In this document: one piece after another, positions 7,908-18,447 of the stretch
Layout: each line of letters opens with the position of its first letter
Numbering within the stretch: position 1 is the first letter of the stretch
Source: Psychrobacter sp. Pi2-1
GTDB taxonomy: Bacteria; Pseudomonadota; Gammaproteobacteria; Pseudomonadales; Moraxellaceae
DNA: 37,268 nt
NCBI RefSeq assembly: GCF_904846645.1
Contig: NZ_CAJHBO010000026.1
Location: 1 to 37,268 of the forward strand
Reading direction: 5' to 3'
Made by a program: the position numbers and the translations under genes
Notes under the pieces: model-generated
The model's database searches: none
Told to the model about the DNA's origin: nothing
What the model saw: only the letters and a program-made list of their open reading frames with translations

Positions 7908-9182
7908 TTATACGTCTGCTGTTTTTTCATCCGTACGAATGCTTTTAGCGACTTTTCCAACGCTCAGACCTTGTACCAAGATAGAGAAAATAACCACTGC
8001 ATAAGTGAGTGCCAATAGAATCTCTCGTTCAGATCCGATAGGTAGCTGTAATACTAACGCGACTGAGATACCACCGCGTAAACCGCCCCACGTTAGGACT
8101 TTCCATGCGCCCGTAGGCAAATCAAGCTGACGGTGAAAGGTTTTTGTCGTCATGCCTACCACGATAAATCTGGCAACGAGCGCGATCAAAATCGTCAAAC
8201 CACTCGCTATAAATAAATTGCCTGAATAAGCAATCATCACTACCTCTAGACCGATGAGTACAAACAAAATGGCGTTTAAAATCTCATCAATCAATTCCCA
8301 GAACAAATCAATATAGTGCCGTGTCTTATCACTCATGGCTAGCTCGCGACCACGATTACCAACCATTAGGCCCATCATGACCATGGCAAGTGGCCCTGAT
8401 AAATGCCAATGACTGGCTAGCGCGTAGCCACCAATGACACCTGCTAATGTTAATAGCACCTCTTCTTGATAACTATCAATGCTCTTGAGCAAGTAATACA
8501 AAATCGCACCAAGTACCAGTCCGAATACAACGCCGCCACCAGCTTCAACCGCCAAAGTATGTGCGACGTAGTTGGCAGTCGGGATATCACCGCTAGATAA
8601 AATCCCTAGCAATAAAACGAAGATGACCACGCCGATACCATCATTGAACAATGACTCGCCAGCGATGACGGTCTCGATGCTCTTTGGAGCACCTGCTGAT
8701 GAGAGAATGCCCATCACAGCAATGGGATCGGTAGGGGAGATAAGCGCCCCAAACAACAGGCACCAGAGAAACGGCAGGCCGAAACCAAACAACGGCAACA
8801 TAAAGTAAATTGCGGTCGCAATGAGCATCGCCGATATGATCGTACCAAGTCCTGCAAGGATGCCGATAGGTAGCTTGTAGCGTCTTAAATCACCAATATT
8901 GACGTGTAATGCGCCTGCAAATAGCAACATCGATAGCATGCCGTCTAAGAGTACTTCGGTAAAATCAAGCTGCTCCAATAAACTGACTTCGTAATCGATC
9001 AGCTGATCAAACCCTAAGAAGCCCAAAAATATCGCACCGATTGACAGTAAGATAGAGATGACCATGACACCGATAGTGGTCGGCAGACCAATAAAACGGT
9101 GATTAATATAAGTTAACGAAGCAGTAATCGATAAAAATATGGCGCTGATTTCTAGAATGGTGAGGCTGGTTGCAGATGCCAT
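7908..9182 (-). CDS. CPA1-family Na+(K+)/H+ antiporter
   Basis: This is a 424-residue inner-membrane exchanger with about 12-13 hydrophobic segments along its length. Conserved CPA1 motifs are present: GALISPTDPIAVMGIL around 145-160, the ESLFNDGIGVVIF segment at 176-188 with the Asn-Asp pair at the ion site, and TWGGLRGGISVALVLQLP near 380. It lacks a long cytoplasmic tail. The role would be pH and sodium homeostasis. Which cation it prefers cannot be told from sequence. It is the only gene in its unit, ends at a shared terminator, and has a 23-base palindrome about 90 bases upstream of its start. Confidence 0.9.
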   Translation of the reverse strand: MASATSLTILEISAIFLSITASLTYINHRFIGLPTTIGVMVISILLSIGAIFLGFLGFDQLIDYEVSLLEQLDFTEVLLDGMLSMLLFAGALHVNIGDLRRYKLPIGILAGLGTIISAMLIATAIYFMLPLFGFGLPFLWCLLFGALISPTDPIAVMGILSSAGAPKSIETVIAGESLFNDGIGVVIFVLLLGILSSGDIPTANYVAHTLAVEAGGGVVFGLVLGAILYYLLKSIDSYQEEVLLTLAGVIGGYALASHWHLSGPLAMVMMGLMVGNRGRELAMSDKTRHYIDLFWELIDEILNAILFVLIGLEVVMIAYSGNLFIASGLTILIALVARFIVVGMTTKTFHRQLDLPTGAWKVLTWGGLRGGISVALVLQLPIGSEREILLALTYAVVIFSILVQGLSVGKVAKSIRTDEKTADV

Positions 9183-9270
9183 AAAAAGTAGGTCTCATAT
9201 GAATATAAACAGTATCTAAAGCGCAGGGCTTATAGGGACGTTGTAAGTGTTGTTAGCTCTAGGTGTTGTG

Positions 9271-9293
9271 CTTATAAGTAATGTACTTATAAG
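9271..9293. promoter_or_regulatory. Palindrome upstream of the antiporter gene
   Basis: CTTATAAGTA (9271-9280) and TACTTATAAG (9284-9293) are exact inverted copies separated by ATG. The site is in the 154-base gap between the DUF2254 gene end and the antiporter start. Its spacing suits an operator for the leftward antiporter promoter. It could instead be a weak hairpin at the end of the DUF2254 gene, though no T-run follows. Confidence 0.5.
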
Positions 9294-9336
9294 GGCTGAT
9301 ATTACTATTTATTTAAACAGCTAACTGGTCATGTAA

Positions 9337-10953
9337 TTAACTAGACTGTGTCTGTAACGCTTGACGAATATCCGCTTCAAACTCACTGACATAATTAAAA
9401 TGCTTGTGCTGAGCATCCTTATCAAGGATAAATTGCTTGGCTTGTTCGCACATAGCGGCCAAGTCGTCGACTAGCTCCTGATAATTTAAATTCTCTTCAC
9501 CAGCTCGCTGAATCAGATGCAATTCATGTAATAGCGTTTGCTGCTGTGCGCTGTTCACCCGAGCATAGTTCAGATTGACCATTGCCTGACATAGTGCTTT
9601 TAAGACCATTAGGTCAGCAGCTGCATAACGACGTATCTCACCGAGTGATACATTGATAAAATCAGAAATCTTTGGAATATGAGTGACTAGTGCCAATATG
9701 GCCAGTCGCTTCTGTTTGATAGTATTTTCAGAGCTATCGTTAGTGTCTGATTGCGGTATGTGAAAGTGATAAGGGCTCGGTGGCTGGCGACGCATCATAA
9801 TACTCAGACAGCTGGTTAGAGACTGAACGCAATTGACCGCAGTCTTTGGGTCATTGATACCAGGGGACAGTGCGCGTACAGCAATTTCCGTCATTTGACC
9901 TAAGCTATAGGCAATGTCGTTAGAGTGCGCCAATCGTTGCTCAAGTCGTAGGCAACCTGCAAGACGTTGCCAAAACAGTCCATCGGGCGATCTCGGAATT
10001 ACTGCCAGATGCGGGGTCGCTGTCCTTTGGCGATTATTTGGATGAGATGCAGGCCGCTGATAAAAGTAACCAATGACGTTTTTGTCAGTGACGTAATTAC
10101 CGAGGTTGACATGCATTTGTACCACGCCACCATAATCCTGTGACAGCGCAATCAATGATTCAAGATAAATCTGCTGTAGATAACCTGAATTTGGTGAATA
10201 AATCGGCATAGCAGGCCAGTTTTGGAACTGCTCGATATCATGGTGCTCAGCATCGCGTTGATGTTGAATATCACATCGATCGTTATACCAATAGTAAATG
10301 TTTGCAATTGCATCGTTGCTAGCATTTTGAATGACGTGTGACGCCTGAATAGCATGCACCATATGCTGTACAAAATAAACCAAGAGCAGCGCACAGATAA
10401 TCGCCATGATAATGGCAAAGGTCACTGCCAATTGCGGCACACCAAAAGCTACGTCAGACTTATGGATAGACTTTAATACCAGTAAGCTATAGCTAAATGT
10501 ACCGATAAAAGCGCCAAGGACAAACTGATTTGGAGTGTCGGTCAAAAAGTTACGCAATAGCCTCGGACCAAACTGCGAGGATGCCATAGACAGTACGGCG
10601 ATCGTGATCGAAAACGTCGTGCCTGCTACGCCCAGTACAGCGCCAGCGATGGCTGTCATAATCGCGCGTGCCGCTTCGTCATCACCAGTAAAGGCAAAGG
10701 AGATCTCTTTTACCGTTTCACGATCAAAATGCTGATCAATCGCGACTAATAAAGGAGCAAGTAAAATACCGACAATGACACAAGCGGTTGGGATAAACCA
10801 ATAGGAGCCAATCAGCCACTGCCACAAATTATTTAAGCGATCAGGCAAATCGGTCAGCGTTTGTATTGACCACAACTTAGTGAACTGCCTAAGCCTGTTT
10901 TGACCTGCATTGATCGTACGTGTCCAGACACTGTCTCCATCGTTTTTATTCAC
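9337..10953 (-). CDS. DUF2254 family membrane protein
   Basis: This is a predicted inner-membrane protein of 538 residues with no established function. Four hydrophobic segments occupy roughly the first 220 residues. Between them lies the conserved block DDEAARAIMTAIAGAVLGVA and FSITIAVLSMASSQFGPRLL. A large soluble C-terminal part follows, containing the family motif RALSPGINDPKTAVNC. Frames extend upstream to a GTG at 11007, but the GTG at 10953 is preceded by AAGG nine bases away and overlaps the stop of the upstream gene by eight bases, a common arrangement for coupled translation. I prefer that start. It is the second gene of a two-gene unit with the YihY-like protein. Confidence 0.8.
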   Translation of the reverse strand: MNKNDGDSVWTRTINAGQNRLRQFTKLWSIQTLTDLPDRLNNLWQWLIGSYWFIPTACVIVGILLAPLLVAIDQHFDRETVKEISFAFTGDDEAARAIMTAIAGAVLGVAGTTFSITIAVLSMASSQFGPRLLRNFLTDTPNQFVLGAFIGTFSYSLLVLKSIHKSDVAFGVPQLAVTFAIIMAIICALLLVYFVQHMVHAIQASHVIQNASNDAIANIYYWYNDRCDIQHQRDAEHHDIEQFQNWPAMPIYSPNSGYLQQIYLESLIALSQDYGGVVQMHVNLGNYVTDKNVIGYFYQRPASHPNNRQRTATPHLAVIPRSPDGLFWQRLAGCLRLEQRLAHSNDIAYSLGQMTEIAVRALSPGINDPKTAVNCVQSLTSCLSIMMRRQPPSPYHFHIPQSDTNDSSENTIKQKRLAILALVTHIPKISDFINVSLGEIRRYAAADLMVLKALCQAMVNLNYARVNSAQQQTLLHELHLIQRAGEENLNYQELVDDLAAMCEQAKQFILDKDAQHKHFNYVSEFEADIRQALQTQSS

Positions 10954-12538
10954 TGTGATGAGCCTTAGGGTTATCTGCTTCTGTAATAATAGCGTTTTTG
11001 TGCGCACGTCTGGTCATATCTGTCTCAGTATGACTCTCACTAGTCCCTAAAGGTATGATGGCTTCGTTGTCGTGATCGTCGTACTCAATATCGCTGTCTT
11101 TGTCATAAGCCATCGGTTCTAGGTGCGGTGATGCTTCTAGATGTGGATCATTACCGTTGTAAGCACTCTCACCATGTCTATCTAGATTATCATGTCGTTG
11201 TACATTTTCAGTGGCGGCAGAGGTTTTTCTAAATAGTTTACGGTCATCGCCATGCTTACTAGTAGATTGTTTGCGCGGTTCACTATTGGCAAAAATAGCA
11301 TTTAGCGGCAGATGCAGTTGCTGTTTGGCGTACGCTTCAGTATTCTCAAAGCGTTTTACCAGTAAACTTAGCCAAGGCTTTTGACCTTCCAGTTTCATCT
11401 CATCCAACTCGTCCTTGATAGGAAGTGGGTAGGGCAAGGTACGATAAAAGTCCCATAACGTCATTCTACTCAGGTCTCTTTTGAGTACGTAGTCATCATC
11501 ATCTGTCATGGTGATAAGATTGCTGTCTTGCAGGTAGTTGATATAGGTATACCATTTCGGCAGCTCTTTGCGACCTAAGACATTACGCAGTGCTTGCTCG
11601 CTAACGGCTTCACCTTTTAAGTGGTGGGTATAGACCAAATTCAACATATCTAACAAGCTGAGTAACGGGTGACGAGGGTAGACTTCTTCTGTCTCAAAAA
11701 TCGTCAAGGTATAGCTGATCTCAACGCCTAATAAAATCAAATTCCACGACAGATAAATCCATAGTAGAAAGATAGGCAGTGCAGCAAAGGCACCGTAAAT
11801 CGCTTCGTAGCTGGTAAAGTTAGCCATTACTGTACCAAACAGATGCTTCATTAATTCAAAGACAATGGCCACAAACACGCCAGCGATGGCTGCATTTTTT
11901 GCCGGTACGCGCGCCTTTGGAATAAACCAGTACATACCGATAAAGCCCGCCATCGTAATACCAATCGATGCCATTTGTACCCAAAAGCTCCAGTCGATAC
12001 CGTAGCCTGCAATTTGACGATTGAGAAAGCTCAGACTCTGTACAGTACTGGAAGCGATAAAAGCGGTACCCAATACCAAAGGTCCCAAAGTAACGATAGT
12101 CCAATAGCGCAGCATGCTTTTGATACCACCCGAGCGGTCTTCTACTCGCCAAATCTGGTTAAACGCGCGCTCAATAGTGGTCAAGGTCATGATAGTCGTA
12201 AAGAATAAAATCATGGCACCGATGATGGTTAGATTGGATGACTTTTCGGCGAAGCTATTAATATACTCACTAACTTGCATGCTCGATTGCGGTAACAGAT
12301 TGCTATAGATGACGTCATAAATCTGCGCTCTAACCGATGCGAGTGCTGGTACGGATGACAAAATCATCAGTAATACCGTCAATACAGGCACGATCGACAG
12401 CATAGTAGTGTATGTCAGTGAAGCTGCCTTTTGCTGGCAATTATCTTCAAAAAAATGCCGAGTCAAAAACCGTAAAAACTGAAACCAGCGCTGTTGTAAA
12501 AACGGGAGTTTTTGAGATAATTTTTCCATGTCGACCAT
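10946..12538 (-). CDS. YihY/virulence factor BrkB family membrane protein with long acidic tail
   Basis: This is an inner-membrane protein of the YihY family, once thought to be RNase BN, with no proven activity. The N-terminal 300 residues carry the family features: FFEDNCQQKAASLTYTTMLS near 30-48, SIVPVLTVLLMIL, the TTIERAFNQIWRVEDR block, and six hydrophobic segments ending near LSWNLILLGVEISYTL. Residues about 300-410 form a soluble winged-helix-like region. The last 120 residues are low-complexity and polar, rich in Asp, Glu, His and Ser, and make the protein longer than the usual 290-420. The longest frame opens at a TTG (12571). ATG at 12538 or 12529 is more likely, but no clear ribosome-binding site decides between them. 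Confidence 0.85.
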   Translation of the reverse strand: MVDMEKLSQKLPFLQQRWFQFLRFLTRHFFEDNCQQKAASLTYTTMLSIVPVLTVLLMILSSVPALASVRAQIYDVIYSNLLPQSSMQVSEYINSFAEKSSNLTIIGAMILFFTTIMTLTTIERAFNQIWRVEDRSGGIKSMLRYWTIVTLGPLVLGTAFIASSTVQSLSFLNRQIAGYGIDWSFWVQMASIGITMAGFIGMYWFIPKARVPAKNAAIAGVFVAIVFELMKHLFGTVMANFTSYEAIYGAFAALPIFLLWIYLSWNLILLGVEISYTLTIFETEEVYPRHPLLSLLDMLNLVYTHHLKGEAVSEQALRNVLGRKELPKWYTYINYLQDSNLITMTDDDDYVLKRDLSRMTLWDFYRTLPYPLPIKDELDEMKLEGQKPWLSLLVKRFENTEAYAKQQLHLPLNAIFANSEPRKQSTSKHGDDRKLFRKTSAATENVQRHDNLDRHGESAYNGNDPHLEASPHLEPMAYDKDSDIEYDDHDNEAIIPLGTSESHTETDMTRRAHKNAIITEADNPKAHHSE

Positions 12539-12785
12539 TAAGCAAAAGTAAGAGTGACAATAGTGTAACAAAGATGAACGGTTATCATCTGCGGTTTAAT
12601 TGTGTCAAAATGCACCGCGTAGCACATCAGATACAATATAAGTCAGGTTATCAATCATGGTTATTTGCATGACAGTGAATGACTCGGGCATAATGTGCAC
12701 ATATTCTACAATGCCAGTTAGTCGTATATTTCGCCGCATTTTTGGTGGCCAGTACGACTGACGTTTTTATAAGGAAGCTTTGCTA

Positions 12786-13403
12786 ATGAGTCAGACCGAC
12801 CCTTATGTTTTGGTGCTTTATTATTCTAATTACGGTACGACTAAGACATTAGCATATGCTATCGCTCAAGGTATTGAAGATGCTGGCATGACTGCGCGTA
12901 TCCGTACGGTACCGACAGTGGCACCTGAAACCACGTCAAGCAAGCCTGCGATACCTGATGAAGGCGACTTGTACTGTACGATGGACGATCTAAAAGACTG
13001 TAGCGGTCTAGCGCTTGGTAGCCCAACGCATTTTGGTAATATGGCCGCACCCATGAAATATTTTTGGGATAATACCGTGACTTTATGGCTGGCAGGGAAC
13101 CTACAAAACAAACCAGCCTCAGTGTTTACGGCGACAGGTTCCATGCATGGTGGCCAAGAAACAACATTGTTGACGATGATGTTGCCGTTGATGCACCATG
13201 GTATGGTCATCGTAGGGGTGCCTTATGCAGAGCCAGCATTGAACCGCACTCATCGCGGTGGCACGCCTTATGGTGCCAGTCATGTCAGCGGAGCATCGCA
13301 TGATCAGCCAGTATCTGCTGATGAGCGAGATTTGGGTATTGCGCAGGGACGCCGTTTAGCGATTACTGCGGCTGCATTAGCACAGGCTAATTGGAACCGA
13401 TAA
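12786..13403 (+). CDS. wrbA: NAD(P)H:quinone oxidoreductase, WrbA type
   Basis: This is a flavodoxin-like FMN enzyme that reduces quinones by two electrons and limits redox cycling. The FMN phosphate loop YYSNYGTTKTLA lies near residues 12-23. GSPTHFGNMAAPMKYFWD lies near 79-96 and FTATGSMHGGQETTLL near 113-128, all diagnostic of type IV NAD(P)H:quinone reductases. The length of 205 residues is normal. The start at 12786 follows AAGGAAG at good spacing; a TTG two codons earlier is less likely. It is divergent from the YihY-like gene. Confidence 0.93.
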   Translation: MSQTDPYVLVLYYSNYGTTKTLAYAIAQGIEDAGMTARIRTVPTVAPETTSSKPAIPDEGDLYCTMDDLKDCSGLALGSPTHFGNMAAPMKYFWDNTVTLWLAGNLQNKPASVFTATGSMHGGQETTLLTMMLPLMHHGMVIVGVPYAEPALNRTHRGGTPYGASHVSGASHDQPVSADERDLGIAQGRRLAITAAALAQANWNR

Positions 13404-13529
13404 GTAACTTTTATAAACCTGCGGTCTAGAAGCGTCTGAGTCTCAAAGTCTATGATTGCTTGCGTATAACAAAGAACTACTTATTAATGTTAAGCATTAT
13501 ATTATTCATTTAGGAAATCAAAATATCTA

Positions 13530-13988
13530 ATGGCCACAACCCGCTCTAATACAAAGCCTCTTAAAACGGTTAAGCCTATCGCACCTATCGCACCTATTGC
13601 ACAGCGCTTGAAGATTACGTGGTTAATTTGGCTCGTTTATAGATTGCTTGGACTGCCTATTTTTATTAACGTATTCAACCCTAGCAGCCCTGATATCGTT
13701 GGCGGTATTGCTTGGCAGGCGTTATGGCTAGTGCCAGCGTTGATTTTGACGCCATGGATATTGCGCGGTCGTTCCCCTTATGCGTTGTTGATAAGCAGTA
13801 TGTTTACCTTAGTATATTTGGGTGCAAGTGGCGTGGTGCTGTTTACTCGTATATATGGCAGTAGCTGGGCTGAAATCGCTGTGTATTTAGCGGATTTCTT
13901 ACTATTGCTTGCTATCAATGTTTGGCTATTTATTCTGCTTAAACGCCTGCCTTCGATGAACAATGTTGTGAAGAAACCTCGTCAATAA
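13530..13988 (+). CDS. DUF2069 family membrane protein
   Basis: This is a small predicted inner-membrane protein of 152 residues with no known function. After a polar N-terminus containing the tandem IAPIAPIA (from nine-base repeats in the DNA) there are four hydrophobic segments at about 32-48, 63-82, 85-108 and 117-138. The order and length match DUF2069 proteins, which in gammaproteobacteria often lie beside wrbA-type genes, as here. It starts 126 bases after the quinone reductase and may share its transcript. A terminator lies 50 bases downstream. Confidence 0.75.
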   Translation: MATTRSNTKPLKTVKPIAPIAPIAQRLKITWLIWLVYRLLGLPIFINVFNPSSPDIVGGIAWQALWLVPALILTPWILRGRSPYALLISSMFTLVYLGASGVVLFTRIYGSSWAEIAVYLADFLLLLAINVWLFILLKRLPSMNNVVKKPRQ

Positions 13989-14037
13989 TTGAAGTTATCT
14001 AAACCCTAATAAGCTATACCTATCGATCTAAAACCAT

Positions 14038-14074
14038 AAAAAAGCGGCACTCCATCTGGGGCGCCGCTTTTTTG
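14038..14074. terminator. Intrinsic terminator, bidirectional
   Basis: AAAAAAGCGGC pairs with GCCGCTTTTTT, with a partly paired inner stem of ACTCC and GGGGC. It sits between the convergent DUF2069 and DUF3108 genes and has A- and T-runs on both sides. Confidence 0.9.
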
Positions 14075-14108
14075 TTTATAACTGTCAAGATAAGTAGATT
14101 AGTTAATC

Positions 14109-14888
14109 TTAGTTAATCTTAGTTAATTCCAAATCCATTTTCTTACCATCGTTAATTTGACTAACTTTAACTGGCATATAGTCCAAGCTTGGGGCTAACC
14201 AAAAACTGGTAGAGCGGCTATCGTCATCGTGGACGCGGTCAACACGTACCGTATCAAACGTACCCGCTGGTACGGTAATCTTAGTGCTGCCTGATTTTTT
14301 AAATGGCGTCTTCTCAATTTTGTCTTTTTTCGCCATGTAATAATTACCAGAGAACTTACCGTTTAATAAATCTTGGCGAATCTGTACCTCAAGGCTCAAA
14401 TCATCAAAGGCTTGTTGCGACATGTTCATAGTCGTCGACTTGCCCTTATAATTACTGGTGACTTTTTTGCTGCTTGGGTTAAAGTCTAGTTTATGCGTGC
14501 GACCCATGCCAAGTAGTTTGTACGTGGTGCTTGCCTGCGTAGGACTGACGTTGTTGCCATTAATCGTAAAAGTGCTGTTTTGCGAGGCGCTAGCCACACC
14601 AGCGACGCGAGCCTTAACGTTATATTTCCACGTATTACCAGACTTGCTTAGCATACGAGTTGCTGTGCCTTTGTATTTGTCCTCAACGGTAAAACTATAA
14701 TCGGCAGTTGATGGTTGGACGGTTTTTGCGCTAGCTAGGGTAGGTGCGGTCATACTCAAAGCTCCAACGGTAGAGATACTGATGCCTGTCACCAAGGCAG
14801 ATAAAAATTTAGATGGACTGCGTTTTGCGTTATTAGCATTATCAATATTGCCGCTTGATGACTTCTTGTGCATTGATGAAAAACTCAT
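14109..14888 (-). CDS. Secreted DUF3108 domain protein
   Basis: This is a 259-residue exported protein of unknown function. Residues 1-54 form a long N-terminal region: a polar, Ser/Asn/Lys-rich stretch of about 28 residues, then a hydrophobic core (ALVTGISISTVGALSM), ending near TLASA. From about 62 the mature part matches the DUF3108 plan: a lipid-binding-like beta-barrel with the TADYSFTVEDKYKGTATRML opening, a QAFDDLSLEVQIRQDLL block near 164-180, and a C-terminal GTFDTVRVDRVHDDDSRSTSF. AAGGGG precedes the ATG. The stop codon lies inside a short tandem repeat (14101-14125), so the last residues have probably varied by slippage. Confidence 0.8.
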   Translation of the reverse strand: MSFSSMHKKSSSGNIDNANNAKRSPSKFLSALVTGISISTVGALSMTAPTLASAKTVQPSTADYSFTVEDKYKGTATRMLSKSGNTWKYNVKARVAGVASASQNSTFTINGNNVSPTQASTTYKLLGMGRTHKLDFNPSSKKVTSNYKGKSTTMNMSQQAFDDLSLEVQIRQDLLNGKFSGNYYMAKKDKIEKTPFKKSGSTKITVPAGTFDTVRVDRVHDDDSRSTSFWLAPSLDYMPVKVSQINDGKKMDLELTKIN

Positions 14889-15365
14889 AGATACCCCTTC
14901 ATTAATTTATTGCTGATATAGCAATTTTTTCGTTCGTTCTTATTATGTTTACCAGACCTATAATGGTCATACGCTGTTACATTTTCAAGCGTGGTGTCAT
15001 ACCGCTTCGTGTAGAGCTTGTAGCAAATGTTTCTATAGCTAATTTAGCATTGGTCAAAATATAAATTCAGCTCGCTAATATTTTTAAATATTGCTACTTT
15101 TTGTCCTTTGTCTAACTAGCATATCGACTCTATTAAACGTAAGGCATCGATATGAGATGTTGATTGATCAATTTTTGCAAAATAATCTTGTAAATTTTTG
15201 GGCTTTACACTTGAACCGAACTCACCTTGCCCCCACTTTTTGTTACAAGCTCAAGGCTTATCTATAAAGCGTTGTTTTTGGCAGTGTTCCCTATAGATAC
15301 TGGTATTGAGACCATTAATTCAAATAAACCCTTAATTTTATTAACCAACTTTTGGAGTCATATCG
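14889..15365. other. Intergenic region upstream of groES
   Basis: No gene is seen in these 477 bases. The left part carries the leftward promoter of the DUF3108 gene, and the right part carries the heat-shock promoter described separately. The middle is AT-rich with no recognisable element. No CIRCE inverted repeat is seen, as expected where sigma-32 controls groE. Confidence 0.5.
15210..15238 (+). promoter_or_regulatory. Sigma-32 (RpoH) type promoter of groESL
   Basis: CTTGAA at 15210-15215 is followed by 15 bases and CCCCACTT at 15231-15238. This matches the enterobacterial heat-shock pattern CTTGAA / CCCCAT. Transcription would begin near 15245, leaving a leader of about 120 bases before groES. 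The gene behind it is the classical RpoH target, which supports the call. Confidence 0.75.
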
Positions 15366-15656
15366 ATGAACATTCGTCCTTTACATGACCGTATTGTCGT
15401 CCGCCGCATAGAAGAAGAAACAAAGACTGCTGGTGGTATCTTGCTTCCTGGTTCAGCACAAGAGAAACCTTCACAAGGTGAAGTGCTTGCAGTTGGTAAT
15501 GGTCAAGTTCGTGACAACGGTGAAACTCGTGCGTTAGATGTAAAAGCTGGCGACAAAGTTTTGTTCGGTCAATATGCTGGTCAAACCGTAAAGGTTGACG
15601 GTGAAGAACTATTGATTATGAAAGAGTCTGATGTATTGGGTGTGCTAGAAGGTTAA
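15366..15656 (+). CDS. groES: Co-chaperonin GroES (Cpn10)
   Basis: GroES forms the heptameric lid of the GroEL folding chamber. The 96-residue length is exact for the family. It opens [14 protein letters not shown]. The mobile loop that binds GroEL is [20 protein letters not shown] at about 17-36. The roof and C-terminal beta parts [21 protein letters not shown] and [11 protein letters not shown] follow. GGAG lies upstream of the ATG. groEL starts 123 bases later in the same transcript. Confidence 0.98.
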   Translation: MNIRPLHDRIVVRRIEEETKTAGGILLPGSAQEKPSQGEVLAVGNGQVRDNGETRALDVKAGDKVLFGQYAGQTVKVDGEELLIMKESDVLGVLEG

Positions 15657-15773
15657 TCCTTTTGAGTATTATTTTATACTCAGCACATTTTGATAGCAGT
15701 TTCTAATAATCGCTTTTGATAAACAACTATCAAATCAATCAATTGTATTCTCATACTTATAATAGTGGAGTAA

Positions 15774-17429
<1,656 letters not shown>

Positions 17430-17472
17430 TTTATGCCTCGACTGAATTTGTACGATGTTGTTAACCTCGTTC

Positions 17473-17507
17473 GATGTACTATAAGTACAATCCTTACTCG
17501 GTTGCCT
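17473..17507. repeat. Palindromic intergenic element, copy 2 (downstream of groEL)
   Basis: TGTACT (17475-17480) and AGTACA (17484-17489) are exact inverted halves around ATA, inside GATGTACTATAAGTACAATC. A CTCGGTTGCCT tail follows. It shares core and tail with the element at 2511-2545. Confidence 0.55.
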
Positions 17508-17540
17508 AGTCGTACTGCTTCAGTCAACCCATAAATCGCT

Positions 17541-17620
17541 TTTCGCTAAAAGTATAATTTCGTCATACAGTCTATTTGACTATTAAAAGCTCTGTTATCA
17601 AAAGATAGCAGGGCTTTTTT
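17541..17620. repeat. 80-bp repeat, copy A (groEL 3' flank including terminator)
   Basis: This 80-base stretch matches 22116-22195 without gaps at 71 of 80 positions by hand alignment. It includes the groEL terminator hairpin. Copy A has the better hairpin and lies next to its apparent host gene. Confidence 0.85.
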
Positions 17621-17622
17621 TA
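17585..17622 (+). terminator. Intrinsic terminator of groESL
   Basis: AAAAGCTCTGTTATC (17585-17599) pairs with GATAGCAGGGCTTTT (17604-17618) with two G-U pairs around AAAA. A T-run follows. Confidence 0.88.
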
Positions 17623-17828
17623 TGGGGGATACAAGAATATGGATGATATTTAGCTTATGTTAGGCCAAAAACGCTGAGACACTTGCATTATCATTGACCA
17701 GTCGTAGCGATAGCAATATTGAGTAAGATTTCCTATTGATGAGTTATTCGTATATAGTCATAGTAGCGAATATATTCGCTATACGCCTTTTATAATGTGT
17801 CATCATTCAAATCAAAAGGAATATAACT

Positions 17829-18206
17829 ATGAAAATCTTAACCACGCTGACGGCATTAACCGCATTAGCGCTGTTTTCTGCGCCCAGTTCAGCAGAGTAT
17901 AAATTTCAAAATAGTGTGCAAACCTCTCAAAAAGCAATCAGTTTGTCTCAAGCTGAGCGACCAATGACCATGCAGTTAGTATTTAACAATAAAGAGCGCT
18001 ACACAAGCGAAAAAGAGATTTATGAAAAAGTTATGAGAGGTGCCAAAGCAAATGGCTTTGAGCTTAAAGAGGTAGAAGCAATGAAAATCGCTCATATCGT
18101 TGACGGCGCTTTAGACAATGAGCCACCAGAAGCGGCTTCTATTAATATAAAAGTCACTATCCATTTAAAACGACCCATCAAGATAGAAGTTGAGATTTCC
18201 CTGTAA
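17829..18206 (+). CDS. Small secreted protein of unknown function
   Basis: I do not recognise a family. The 125-residue product has a classic signal peptide (MKILTTLTALTALALFSAPS, cleavage after SSA near residue 22). The mature part is about 103 residues, mixed polar, with many Lys and Glu and no cysteines. The C-terminal segment alternates hydrophobic and charged residues (INIKVTIHLKRPIKIEVEISL runs to the end), as in a beta-strand pair. AAAAGGA precedes the ATG well. It has its own terminator downstream, so it is a single-gene unit. The product is expected in the periplasm. Confidence 0.7.
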   Translation: MKILTTLTALTALALFSAPSSAEYKFQNSVQTSQKAISLSQAERPMTMQLVFNNKERYTSEKEIYEKVMRGAKANGFELKEVEAMKIAHIVDGALDNEPPEAASINIKVTIHLKRPIKIEVEISL

Positions 18207-18272
18207 TACAGTAAATACAAATCTATTGTTAATAAGCTATCTACTATGAACGACTTACTTACGCCTCTAAAA

Positions 18273-18307
18273 TAAAGCCCTAATAATATTTTCATATTAG
18301 GGCTTTA
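18273..18307. terminator. Hairpin between the secreted protein and the Lrp-type gene
   Basis: TAAAGCCCTAATA (18273-18285) pairs perfectly with TATTAGGGCTTTA (18295-18307). The T-run is weak on the plus strand, but a T-rich stretch follows on the minus strand. It probably acts as a terminator between convergent genes. Confidence 0.6.
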
Positions 18308-18447
18308 TAGTTGATGCTCATTAAATCCTCTATTGATCTGTCATATCTCGTCTCAACGTTCATATCGTACTTTCAGACACTTCTTTGGTCTTGCTACTCA
18401 ATAATGATTAAGTGAGACATTGTGCTGCTAGACGGTATAAAAGAATC

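Larger units (their letters stand above)
17430..17828. other. Intergenic region downstream of groEL
   Basis: Apart from the palindromic element, the repeated flank and the terminator (listed separately), the right half (17622-17828) is AT-rich and has no recognised gene. It must carry the promoter of the small secreted protein at 17829. Confidence 0.5.
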
